Shown here: piece by piece, positions 1 to 4,483 of the stretch
Layout of the letters: every line of letters begins with the position of its first letter
Position numbering within the stretch: position 1 is the first letter of the stretch
Assembly: GCA_003510325.1 (NCBI GenBank)
Contig: DONB01000117.1
Location: forward strand, 1 to 5,024
Source of the DNA: Thiobacillus sp.
GTDB taxonomy: Bacteria > Pseudomonadota > Gammaproteobacteria > Burkholderiales > Thiobacillaceae
Length of the DNA stretch: 5,024 nt
Direction of reading: 5' to 3'
Notes under the pieces: model-generated
Databases searched by the model: none
What the model was told of the DNA's origin: nothing
What the model saw: only the letters and a program-made list of their open reading frames with translations
Program-made: the position numbers and the translations under genes

Positions 1-2
1 CG

Positions 3-382
3 TTAAGCTCAGATAGCCATGCACGAACGCGAGTGTTCTTCGCGAGCACGTTACGCACCCGGGTCATAACTGGATGTGGAACGGAAATTGATGAATTTAC
101 AGCGACTTACAAAAATGATATTGAGCGAAGCGTAGCGTAACGTTCGCCGCATAACTCAAAGACGTTGATGCGGACGACGTTCACTACGCTTCGCGCCAAA
201 TAACAAGTTTGCGGAGGCGGTTTTTTACGATCGCCACACACACAAACAAGGGGAGGGGGAAGCGTGATCCAAACCAGTTCCGTGGATGCATGTCCATCTG
301 CGCCTAACGCCTCGTTAGAGCGAACACCGCTCGCTTCGCTCCCGGCTTACGCCCCTTCGGGGTGTCGCTCAACTCGAACACG
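3..382 (+). other. Gene-less integron cassette with long hairpin
   Basis: This stretch holds no convincing gene. The rightward frames give only very short peptides: 16 codons from ATG at 19, and about 40 codons from a GTG at 264. That GTG follows a GGGGAGGGGGA run, but its frame runs through the attC and shows no protein-like composition. Its core GTTAAGC at 2 predicts an inverse core GCTTAAC, and the observed inverse core at 302 is GCCTAAC, one mismatch, so the segment is probably a single cassette. A strong imperfect inverted repeat fills 125-194. Cassettes without ORFs are known and may supply promoters, small RNAs or nothing. Which applies here cannot be read from the sequence. Confidence 0.6.
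125..194. repeat. Long imperfect inverted repeat (hairpin)
   Basis: The outer arms GCGAAGCGTAG (125-135) and CTACGCTTCGC (184-194) are perfectly complementary over 11 bp. Inside, AACGT (139-143) pairs with ACGTT (177-181). CCGCATAAC (147-155) pairs with GTTGATGCGG (164-173) with one unpaired G. The terminal loop is 8 nt. The pattern of a long stem with extrahelical bases resembles a folded attC. The segment 147-170 also resembles the right-hand attC consensus (CTKANCTC, then GTT), but GTTGATG does not fit GTTRRRY and no partner inverse core is seen. It could be a decayed attC or a structured transcript element. Confidence 0.7.
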
Positions 383-388
383 TTAGCT
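302..388 (+). other. attC: attC recombination site 1
   Basis: The inverse core GCCTAAC (302-308) is followed by a 5-nt spacer and the L'' box GTTAGAGCGAACACC (314-328). That box pairs with GGTGTCGCTCAAC (361-373), leaving two unpaired bases. This is the extrahelical-base signature of an attC folded as single strand. A CCCC-TTC-GGGG stem-loop lies at 353-363. The right core is GTTAGCT (382-388). Its sixth base departs from GTTRRRY, but the core is matched exactly by AGCTAAC in the next attC. Length is 87 bp, within the normal range. Confidence 0.8.
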
Positions 389-391
389 CCC

Positions 392-724
392 ATGAAAACG
401 ATTTCAGCATTCGCGTTCTTCTTCTACCTCCTATGGGCGCCGGTGTTCACTATCGGCACGGTGGTCTATTGCCTACGGAAGCTTGACGCTCGATATACTT
501 CGATACCCCGGTACCTGCTTGCCGTAGCATTGTTGGCGTTCGTCGCAGGCCCAGTCGCGATCGATGGTCCATTGCCCGGATTCATGCCTTGGTGGGCCGT
601 CGGCTTCATCGCATATGACCAGCACGCGCAATACTTTGTTGTTCACTACGTCTTGTTAGTTTCAGCAGTCTTTGCCGTAAGAATCATTCGCGATGCAAAC
701 GCCAAAAAAACTGGCGGCAGGTAA
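392..724 (+). CDS. Cassette-encoded small membrane protein, unknown function
   Basis: This is a 110-residue protein that I do not recognise as a named family. Hydrophobic segments at about residues 6-28, 40-58, 65-76 and 81-98 predict three or four membrane helices, ending in a short basic tail (DANAKKTGGR). This points to an inner-membrane protein. Short loops carry conserved-looking residues (WAPVFT near the N-terminus, AIDGPLPGFMPWW and YDQHAQ between helices), but there is no catalytic motif. The ATG at 392 was chosen because it lies 10 bp after the attC core and gives a membrane-type N-terminus. A GTG at 362 in the same frame lies inside the preceding attC. No Shine-Dalgarno sequence precedes the ATG, as is common in cassettes, so translation may depend on coupling or leaderless-like initiation. 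The gene fills cassette 383-822 and ends 26 bp before the next attC. Coding is likely; function is unknown. Confidence 0.75.
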   Translation: MKTISAFAFFFYLLWAPVFTIGTVVYCLRKLDARYTSIPRYLLAVALLAFVAGPVAIDGPLPGFMPWWAVGFIAYDQHAQYFVVHYVLLVSAVFAVRIIRDANAKKTGGR

Positions 725-750
725 ATAGCGCAGCAAAGGCGAAATATGAA

Positions 751-828
751 AGCTAACCCAGCGCTCAACCTCGCTCCTTTCAGTCGCTGGACGGCGCTAA
801 AGCGCCGCCGGTTAGCTCTACGTTGGGC
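751..828 (+). other. attC: attC recombination site 2
   Basis: The inverse core is AGCTAAC (751-757), followed by spacer CCAGC and L'' GCTCAACC (763-770). L'' pairs with L' GGTTAGC (810-816), leaving one extrahelical base. Spacer TCTAC and right core GTTGGGC (822-828) follow. The inverse core is the exact complement of GTTAGCT, which opens this cassette at 382. The stretch GTTAGCTCTACGTTGGGC fits the right-hand consensus CTKANCTC-VRRC-GTTRRRY closely. A GGCGCT/AGCGCC stem-loop (793-806) lies inside. Length is 78 bp. Confidence 0.88.
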
Positions 829-831
829 GTC

Positions 832-1350
832 ATGAGCACCGATGCTGCAATCCTTGCCGAGATTGATACCGCCTTTGGCGCTGTTGAGCGCCCGGAGCAT
901 TTCACTAACTTCGCACATTGCGAAGAATGCGCCGAACACGATGACCTGCTACGAGCGCGAGATCGATACACCCTGCGCATTGAAGACGTCGGGAACCCTG
1001 GTTGGGATCCCATTTGCTTCTGCTCACCAAACGGCATCGCATATTACTTTCCTACGCTTGCACGCCTTGCCTTGGCTGAGCAAGGCTCCAACAAGTACGA
1101 TTGGTACGCCAACCAACTGCTGTTCCATCTCTATTCAGGCTTCACAGACAACGCATTTTTCCAACACTGCAATATCGCTCAGCGTCGGGTGGTCGCACGA
1201 TTCCTTGCTCACATCATCGAAACGCGAACGTCCCTCATCGCTGTTTATGGTTCGGCTGACGATTTTCTTCGGTGTCACGAACTGTGGAATAACGCCCAAC
1301 CTACCGCTCCAGAGGGACGCTCCGCCGACAAGCCGGCTCCGCGCCCCTGA
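832..1350 (+). CDS. Cassette-encoded DUF6714-like protein, unknown function
   Basis: This is a 172-residue soluble protein with no signal peptide or membrane helix. Its pattern resembles a family of hypothetical proteins often found in integron cassettes, which I tentatively place near DUF6714; a profile search is needed. Visible motifs are PEHFTNFAHCEECAEHD (residues 21-37), which contains C30-x2-C33-x2-H36 and could bind a metal; WDPICFCSPNGIAYYFPTLARLAL (58-81, tryptophan, C62, C64 and an aromatic run); and an alpha-helical C-terminal half (90-152). The ATG at 832 lies 10 bp after the attC core. A TTG at 823 is in frame but sits in the core itself. No Shine-Dalgarno sequence is seen. Residues 155-172 (AQPTAPEGRSADKPAPRP) are encoded by the attC hairpin, so the tail is a by-product of the recombination site rather than part of the fold. 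Role unknown. Confidence 0.82.
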   Translation: MSTDAAILAEIDTAFGAVERPEHFTNFAHCEECAEHDDLLRARDRYTLRIEDVGNPGWDPICFCSPNGIAYYFPTLARLALAEQGSNKYDWYANQLLFHLYSGFTDNAFFQHCNIAQRRVVARFLAHIIETRTSLIAVYGSADDFLRCHELWNNAQPTAPEGRSADKPAPRP

Positions 1351-1365
1351 GCTTGAACGTTAGGC
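1294..1365 (+). other. attC: attC recombination site 3
   Basis: The inverse core is GCCCAAC (1294-1300), the exact complement of GTTGGGC that opens this cassette at 822. Spacer CTACC follows. The left arm GCTCCAGAGGGACGC (1306-1320) pairs imperfectly with GCGCCCCTGAGC (1341-1352), leaving several unpaired bases. The right half CTGAGCTTGAAC and core GTTAGGC (1359-1365) match the right-hand attC consensus well. Length is 72 bp. The site overlaps the 3' end of the upstream gene. Confidence 0.9.
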
Positions 1366-1391
1366 GGCACAAACGCACCGCGCTTCTCTGC

Positions 1392-1790
1392 ATGCTCTAC
1401 CTTCGCGCCACCGCTGTCTGGTTGTTGATTCTCCTGCTCGCCATATTGAACGGCGGCTTCCGGGAGTCAGTTCTCTCCCCTCAGTTTGGAGACCCCTCCG
1501 CCCAGTTCATCAGCGGAATGCTGCTCATTGGGTGTGTCTTGGCCCTGTCGTACCTTCTGGTTCCGCGTCTTGGAGCGCAGTCTCAGCGCCAGCTCATGGG
1601 CATCGGCGTCTTCTGGCTCGCACTCACGCTCATGTTTGAGTTCGGCTTCGGCCTCCTGGTCCAGGGAAAGTCCTGGCAAGAACTTGTTGTCGCCTACACG
1701 TTCCATAATGGCAACATGTGGCCCATCGTCCTTTTGGTCACACTTCTCGCGCCATTCCTGGGTGGGCGCCGCAGTCTCCCCCGCTCGTGA
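1392..1790 (+). CDS. Cassette-encoded four-helix membrane protein, unknown function
   Basis: This is a 132-residue hydrophobic protein with four predicted membrane helices at about residues 5-20, 38-57, 69-90 and 109-123. Its arrangement resembles small unnamed membrane proteins seen elsewhere in cassettes and in proteobacterial chromosomes. Likely family landmarks are NGGFRESVLSP after helix 1 (residues 20-30), FEFGFGLLVQGKSWQEL at the end of helix 3 (82-98), and AYTFHNGNMWP leading into helix 4 (101-111). Charged E25, E83 and K93 in or beside membrane segments may be functional, but no reaction is known. The ATG at 1392 is preferred. A TTG at 1353 lies in the preceding attC and would add an arginine-rich extension. 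No clear Shine-Dalgarno sequence is present. The last dozen residues may be encoded by the degenerate attC, if that site begins at about 1751. Coding is convincing; function is not. Confidence 0.8.
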   Translation: MLYLRATAVWLLILLLAILNGGFRESVLSPQFGDPSAQFISGMLLIGCVLALSYLLVPRLGAQSQRQLMGIGVFWLALTLMFEFGFGLLVQGKSWQELVVAYTFHNGNMWPIVLLVTLLAPFLGGRRSLPRS

Positions 1791-1823
1791 GCGCTGCAGT
1801 GCTGCCTAACTCAAACGTTAGGC
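1751..1823 (+). other. attC: attC recombination site 4, degenerate left half
   Basis: The right half is near-perfect: CCTAACTC, then AAAC, then core GTTAGGC (1817-1823), matching the consensus CTKANCTC-VRRC-GTTRRRY. GGCGCCGCAG (1765-1774) can pair with CTGCAGTGCTGCC (1794-1806), leaving three unpaired bases, as in a folded attC. The inverse core expected about 5 nt upstream of that arm should read GCCTAAC, but GCCATTC (1751-1757) is found and lacks the conserved AAC. Alternatively, GCCTAAC at 1804-1810, only 6 nt from the core, is the inverse core of an attC shortened to 20 bp. Either way the site is abnormal. Confidence 0.6.
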
Positions 1824-2036
1824 TTCATGACTCCTTACTCGCCAGCACGAGCGACGAGGCTACCTGCAGCATCCGCATGCCCTCGCCACGCGCCTAGGCC
1901 CGCCCAATGCGGCCTAAGCCTTCGGATAGGGATTCCTGCCCATGGCAAAAACCGGATCGACCGTCGTGGCGGGGCAGCTCTTCGCGCCAACGGAGCTGCC
2001 CCGGTTGTCGATCGCGAACCCTGGGGGATGGATGGC
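1824..2036. other. Junction between cassette array and chromosomal operon
   Basis: No convincing gene lies here. A rightward frame opens at ATG 1827, but it continues for hundreds of codons antisense to the membrane-protein gene with arginine/proline/glutamine-rich composition typical of a shadow frame. Base composition rises from array-like to GC-rich across this interval. GCCTAAG at 1912 resembles a damaged inverse core for a further cassette opened by GTTAGGC at 1817, but no right half follows. The right end (1947-2013) is the terminator of the leftward operon. Confidence 0.5.
1947..2013 (-). terminator. Bipartite hairpin terminator of the AKR operon
   Basis: GGGGCAGCTC (1971-1980) and GAGCTGCCCC (1993-2002) form a perfect 10-bp stem with a 12-nt loop. 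An outer pair GATCGAC (1955-1961) and GTCGATC (2007-2013) can close around it. Read on the minus strand, the outer arm is followed within four bases by five T residues (1951-1947). It begins 24 bp after the stop of the upstream minus-strand gene. Shape and position fit an intrinsic terminator, although the T run is short. It may also insulate the operon from rightward array transcription, but no T run follows on the plus strand. Confidence 0.6.
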
Positions 2037-2729
2037 TCAGCGGCCCGGTTGCGCAGCGCCTGCCTGCTCAAGACGGGCGGCCGCGGCCAGTCCGACTGCC
2101 AGCAGTGCGGCAAGCGGCACGACTGCAAAGTCGGGTGCGTCCATCGTCCACAGGGTGGCCCCGCTGATCAGGCACCAAGCCGCGGGGATCGGGTAGAGCG
2201 CCCACGCCGGCCGCGCGCCGGCCAGCAGCAGGACGCCGAGCGTCGCCAGCGCGGTGGGGTCGGGCGCCATGCCGAACACTTCGGCCTGGGTCCAGTTCCG
2301 CCCCTGCAGCGGAGCCACCAACGGAAAAATCAGCACGGCGAACAGCAGCAGGCCGAGGCCGGCGCGCACCTGAACCCGGGGGGCCGATGCAGGCGTGAGC
2401 CGGCGGCGCACCCCGCCGAACCACAGCAGGAGCAGCGCCTGCGCGACGAAGGCCCAGGCGAAATAGCCGGCGGCCAGATTGATGCTGGCGTAACGCTGCC
2501 CGTGAAACGCCCAGGCGACCCACAGCCAGCACAGCGCCAGGATCGCCGCGATGGCGCGCCCCGCCCGCTCGCCGCCGCGCCGCCACAGCGCCAGCACCGC
2601 GATGCCAAGCGCGAGGGCAACGAGCTGCAGCGGCCACCACTCCAGGTTGTAGAGCTCGAACTGCCGGTAATAGGTGCGCGGCGAAAACAGCAGCAGGTCG
2701 CGCAGGCTGTAGGTCCACCACTCCGACAT
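2037..2729 (-). CDS. DUF6064-type multi-pass membrane protein
   Basis: This is a 230-residue integral membrane protein, recognised by the N-terminal signature MSEWWTYSLRDLLLFSPRTY followed by FELYN and WWPLQ (residues 1-34). That signature is typical of DUF6064 proteins, which have no established function. Hydrophobic segments at about 34-49, 58-75, 87-104, 124-141, 158-172, 177-193 and 201-218 predict six or seven helices. Polar spots lie between helices: HGQRYASIN (76-84), QGRNWTQAEVFGMAPDP (142-158) and TMDAPDF (195-201). The ATG at 2729 was chosen because its A is also the last base of the upstream stop (TGATG), a typical translational-coupling arrangement. The longer open frame upstream of it is antisense-like and out of register with known homologues. 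It is the last gene before the hairpin terminator. Co-expression with the reductase suggests a shared physiological setting, but a direct partnership is inference. Confidence 0.86.
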   Translation of the reverse strand: MSEWWTYSLRDLLLFSPRTYYRQFELYNLEWWPLQLVALALGIAVLALWRRGGERAGRAIAAILALCWLWVAWAFHGQRYASINLAAGYFAWAFVAQALLLLWFGGVRRRLTPASAPRVQVRAGLGLLLFAVLIFPLVAPLQGRNWTQAEVFGMAPDPTALATLGVLLLAGARPAWALYPIPAAWCLISGATLWTMDAPDFAVVPLAALLAVGLAAAARLEQAGAAQPGR

Positions 2730-3658
2730 CAGAGCCGCGCCACGAGTGCCGCCATGCGGGCGCGCATGGCCTGATCGGGCAGACGCCCCGCTGCGGCGCC
2801 CAGGTTTTCCCGCACGTGGTCGACGCGCGTGGTGGCCGGAATCGCGCAGGTGACGGCCGGATGCGAAATGATGAACTTGAGCGCGAACTGCGCCCAACTG
2901 GTGCAGTCGATCTCGGCCGCCCACGGCGGCAGCGGCCGGCGCCCCAGCCGGTCGAGCAGCGCGCCCTGCTGGAACGGCCGGTTGACGATGACGGCAATGC
3001 CGCGTTCCCGCGCAAGCGGCAGCAGGCGCTGCTCGGCTTCGCGATCGACGAGGTTGTAGGTGAGCTGGACGAAATCCAGCGGCCGGCTGGCCATGATTTT
3101 CTCCAGTTCGTCATGGCGGCGGCCATGCGAGGTGGTGATGCCGACATAGCGCAGCTGGCCCGCCGCCTTCATCGAAAACAGCGTCGGCAGGTGCGTCTGC
3201 CAAGACAGCAGGTTGTGCACCTGCATCAGGTCGAAGCGCGGAATATCCCATAGCCTGCGCGACCGCTCCATCTGCGCGCGGCCTTCTCCGCTGCCGGAAA
3301 TCCACACCTTGTCGGCGGCGAACAGGTCCGCCGGACGGCCCAGCTTCTTCAGGCCATAACCGATGACGTCCTGCGCAGAGCCGTACATGGGCGAGCTGTC
3401 GATCAGGCGCCCGCCCGCCTGGAAGAAGGCGCGCATCACCTCGGTGCTGGCGTCGCGCGCGGCGCGATCGTCGCCGACGTTGAAGGTGATCCAGCTGCCC
3501 AGACCGACCAGCGGAATCGTCTCGCCGCTCGACGGGATGGCCCGGGCGGCGGGCCGGGCCGGCTGCGGCTGCGCCCGCGCCATGGCCGGCCCCAGCAGCG
3601 GTGCGGCCGCCAGGGCGCCCAGTAGCCTGCGGCGGATGTCATTCGGCGTTTTTGTCAT
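2729..3658 (-). CDS. Aldo/keto reductase with N-terminal (Tat-like) signal peptide
   Basis: This is a 309-residue member of the aldo/keto reductase superfamily, (beta/alpha)8-barrel NAD(P)H-dependent oxidoreductases that interconvert carbonyls and alcohols. The catalytic tetrad is visible: D87 and Y92 in LIDSSPMYG, K117 in FAADKVW, and H148 in LMQVHNL. YVGITTSHGR (171-180), QLTYNLVDREAE (198-209) and the late IPATTRVDHVREN (273-285) are typical barrel and cofactor-binding segments. The N-terminus (MTKTPNDIRRRLLGALAAAP) has three arginines, then a hydrophobic stretch and an ARA cleavage-like site at 27-29, suggesting Tat export or membrane tethering, although it lacks a full SRRxFLK box. The ATG at 3658 has a GGAGA Shine-Dalgarno about 8 bp upstream; longer frames upstream cover the intergenic region. 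The gene is first in a two-gene operon, with its stop overlapping the next start. Substrate is unknown. Confidence 0.93.
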   Translation of the reverse strand: MTKTPNDIRRRLLGALAAAPLLGPAMARAQPQPARPAARAIPSSGETIPLVGLGSWITFNVGDDRAARDASTEVMRAFFQAGGRLIDSSPMYGSAQDVIGYGLKKLGRPADLFAADKVWISGSGEGRAQMERSRRLWDIPRFDLMQVHNLLSWQTHLPTLFSMKAAGQLRYVGITTSHGRRHDELEKIMASRPLDFVQLTYNLVDREAEQRLLPLARERGIAVIVNRPFQQGALLDRLGRRPLPPWAAEIDCTSWAQFALKFIISHPAVTCAIPATTRVDHVRENLGAAAGRLPDQAMRARMAALVARL

Positions 3659-3800
3659 TGCAAGGTCTCCGGCGTTGTTCTGTCTGTCCGTCACCCGTAA
3701 TCCCGGGCGGCGCGGCCGATCCCTATCGGCTCGGCGCTTGCCATCAGGAACCCGGCGGGACCGCTGCGATCCGGATCCGGGACCTGACTCATCGTCCATA

Positions 3801-3830
3801 ATTATCAGGTATGTCCATCAGGCCGTCATA
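3801..3830 (-). promoter_or_regulatory. Putative sigma70-type promoter for the AKR operon
   Basis: Read on the minus strand, TATGAC (3830-3825) and GATAAT (3806-3801) are separated by 18 bp and lie about 140 bp upstream of the reductase ATG, leaving a long leader. GATAAT matches the -10 consensus at five of six positions; TATGAC matches the -35 consensus TTGACA less well. This is the only AT-rich patch in an otherwise GC-rich 247-bp divergent intergenic region, and the palindromic ATAATTAT (3798-3805) could serve both directions. ATCAGG recurs twice here (3805-3810 and 3817-3822 regions), which might be an operator. Confidence 0.4.
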
Positions 3831-3905
3831 GTGCGCGCCGACAACGCGCTGAAACCGGATGCCCCCAGGTCTGCAGACCGTATTCGAACCTCGTCAGGAG
3901 CGCTC

Positions 3906-4304
3906 ATGGAACCCCGCATCAGTCTCATCACGCTCGGCGTGGCCGACCTCGAGCGTGCCACCCGCTTCTATGCGGAATGCCTCGGACTGCCGCGGCTGGA
4001 CACGCCGCCGTCGATCACGTTCTTTGAACTCGGGAAAATCTGGCTGGCGCTCTGGTCCCGGGACAGCCTGGCGGAGGACGCCGGGCTGTCTCCGGAGGGA
4101 TCGGGGTTTCGCGGCTTTGCGCTGGCGCACAACGTACGCTCGCCGGCGGAGGTGGATGCGCTGCTTGATCGGGTGGCGGCCTACGGCGCCAGGGTCACCC
4201 GGCCGGGCCATGCGACGGACTGGGGCGGCTATTCAGGGTATTTCACCGACCCGGACGGCTTCGTCTGGGAGGTGGCGCACAACCCGGATTTTCCGCACGT
4301 CTGA
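3906..4304 (+). CDS. VOC family (glyoxalase/bleomycin-resistance fold) protein
   Basis: This is a 132-residue protein of the vicinal oxygen chelate superfamily, a fold of paired beta-alpha-beta-beta-beta modules used by glyoxalases, dioxygenases and resistance proteins. LITLGVADLERATRFYAECLGLPR (residues 7-30) is the classic first strand and helix, with the FY pair in the helix. TFFELGKIWLALW (38-50) holds a possible metal ligand, E41. FRGFALAHNVRSPAEVDALLDRVAAYGARV (68-97) begins the second module, with H75 possible as a ligand. YSGYFTDPDGFVWEVAHNP (109-127) is the hallmark end motif, with E122 as the likely second-module ligand. The ATG at 3906 has CAGGAG 5 bp upstream; the longer frame upstream runs through the divergent reductase and is not coding. 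It is transcribed away from the reductase operon. Substrate cannot be told; detoxification of a small electrophile is only a guess. Confidence 0.92.
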   Translation: MEPRISLITLGVADLERATRFYAECLGLPRLDTPPSITFFELGKIWLALWSRDSLAEDAGLSPEGSGFRGFALAHNVRSPAEVDALLDRVAAYGARVTRPGHATDWGGYSGYFTDPDGFVWEVAHNPDFPHV

Positions 4305-4483
4305 GCCCCCGATCTTGAAGCCAGACTGGCGGTATCCGATGGATTAACGCACGTTCATACTACCTAAAATCGTAAAAAAGGATTAATCTGCGATTCGTTT
4401 CACCCTGGCGGGGGTTCCGGGCCGTTTCGGACAAGCCAGGCTTACGTTTCAGTACAAAAAAATCAATCCTAGAGGAGATTCAA
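4305..4483 (+). promoter_or_regulatory. Upstream region and ribosome binding site of the beta-barrel gene
   Basis: This AT-richer gap holds a candidate promoter, TTAACG (4344) and TAAAAT (4365), with a sub-optimal 15-bp spacing, so it is uncertain. CCTGGC (4404-4409) and GCCAGG (4435-4440) can pair around a GC-rich loop and may form a 5' leader structure, as is seen in some outer-membrane protein mRNAs. A clear Shine-Dalgarno GAGGAG (4472-4477) lies 6 bp before the ATG at 4484 and fixes that start. No T-rich hairpin after the VOC gene is evident, so its terminator is not identified. Confidence 0.35.

Larger units (their letters stand above)
2..1823 (+). mobile_element. Integron gene-cassette array (distal part, four cassettes)
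   Basis: Four successive segments each end in an attC-like site and begin with a GTTRRRY-type core: GTTAAGC at 2, GTTAGCT at 382, GTTGGGC at 822, GTTAGGC at 1359, and a final GTTAGGC at 1817. Recombination by an integron integrase occurs after the first G, so the cassettes are about 3-382, 383-822, 823-1359 and 1360-1817. The inverse cores AGCTAAC (751) and GCCCAAC (1294) are exact complements of the cores that open their own cassettes, which independently supports the boundaries. All genes point rightward, the usual orientation, so the integrase and attI should lie left of the window. Base composition is clearly less GC-rich than downstream, consistent with acquired DNA. No integrase, resistance gene or transposase is present. 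Boundaries are firm except for the first cassette's start and the last attC. Confidence 0.88.

Noticed and set aside
184..297. A 37-codon minus-strand frame in the gene-less cassette, with a hydrophobic middle
   Set aside because: It is short, has no clear ribosome binding site, and ends inside the hairpin; not distinguishable from chance.
264..386. A 40-codon GTG-started frame preceded by a GGGGAGGGGGA purine run
   Set aside because: Despite the Shine-Dalgarno-like run, most of its codons lie in the attC site and the peptide has no recognisable character.
646..1037. Minus-strand frames of 85 and 97 codons crossing attC 2
   Set aside because: They span a cassette boundary and overlap two plus-strand cassette genes; no family resemblance.
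842..1363. An alternative plus-strand frame overlapping the CxxCxxH cassette gene
   Set aside because: It is leucine/serine/threonine-rich without a family pattern; the frame starting at 832 has aromatic and cysteine motifs and begins just after the attC core.
1..1823. Integron integrase, attI site or transposon ends
   Set aside because: I looked for an integrase-like frame and for insertion-sequence terminal repeats and saw none; they would be outside the window.
1827..2774. A 315-codon open frame on the plus strand starting just after the last attC core
   Set aside because: It runs antisense across the membrane-protein gene and has R/P/Q/H-rich low-complexity composition typical of shadow frames in GC-rich DNA; the minus strand shows clear membrane-protein and reductase families.
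2068..3147. A 359-codon minus-strand frame overlapping the reductase and membrane protein
   Set aside because: It is out of frame with both recognised proteins, with alanine/arginine-rich composition and no motif; a frame shadow of high GC content.
3363..3905. An upstream extension of the VOC protein by 181 codons
   Set aside because: The extension is antisense to the reductase N-terminus; the family starts at the MEPRISL segment, and a good ribosome binding site precedes ATG 3906.
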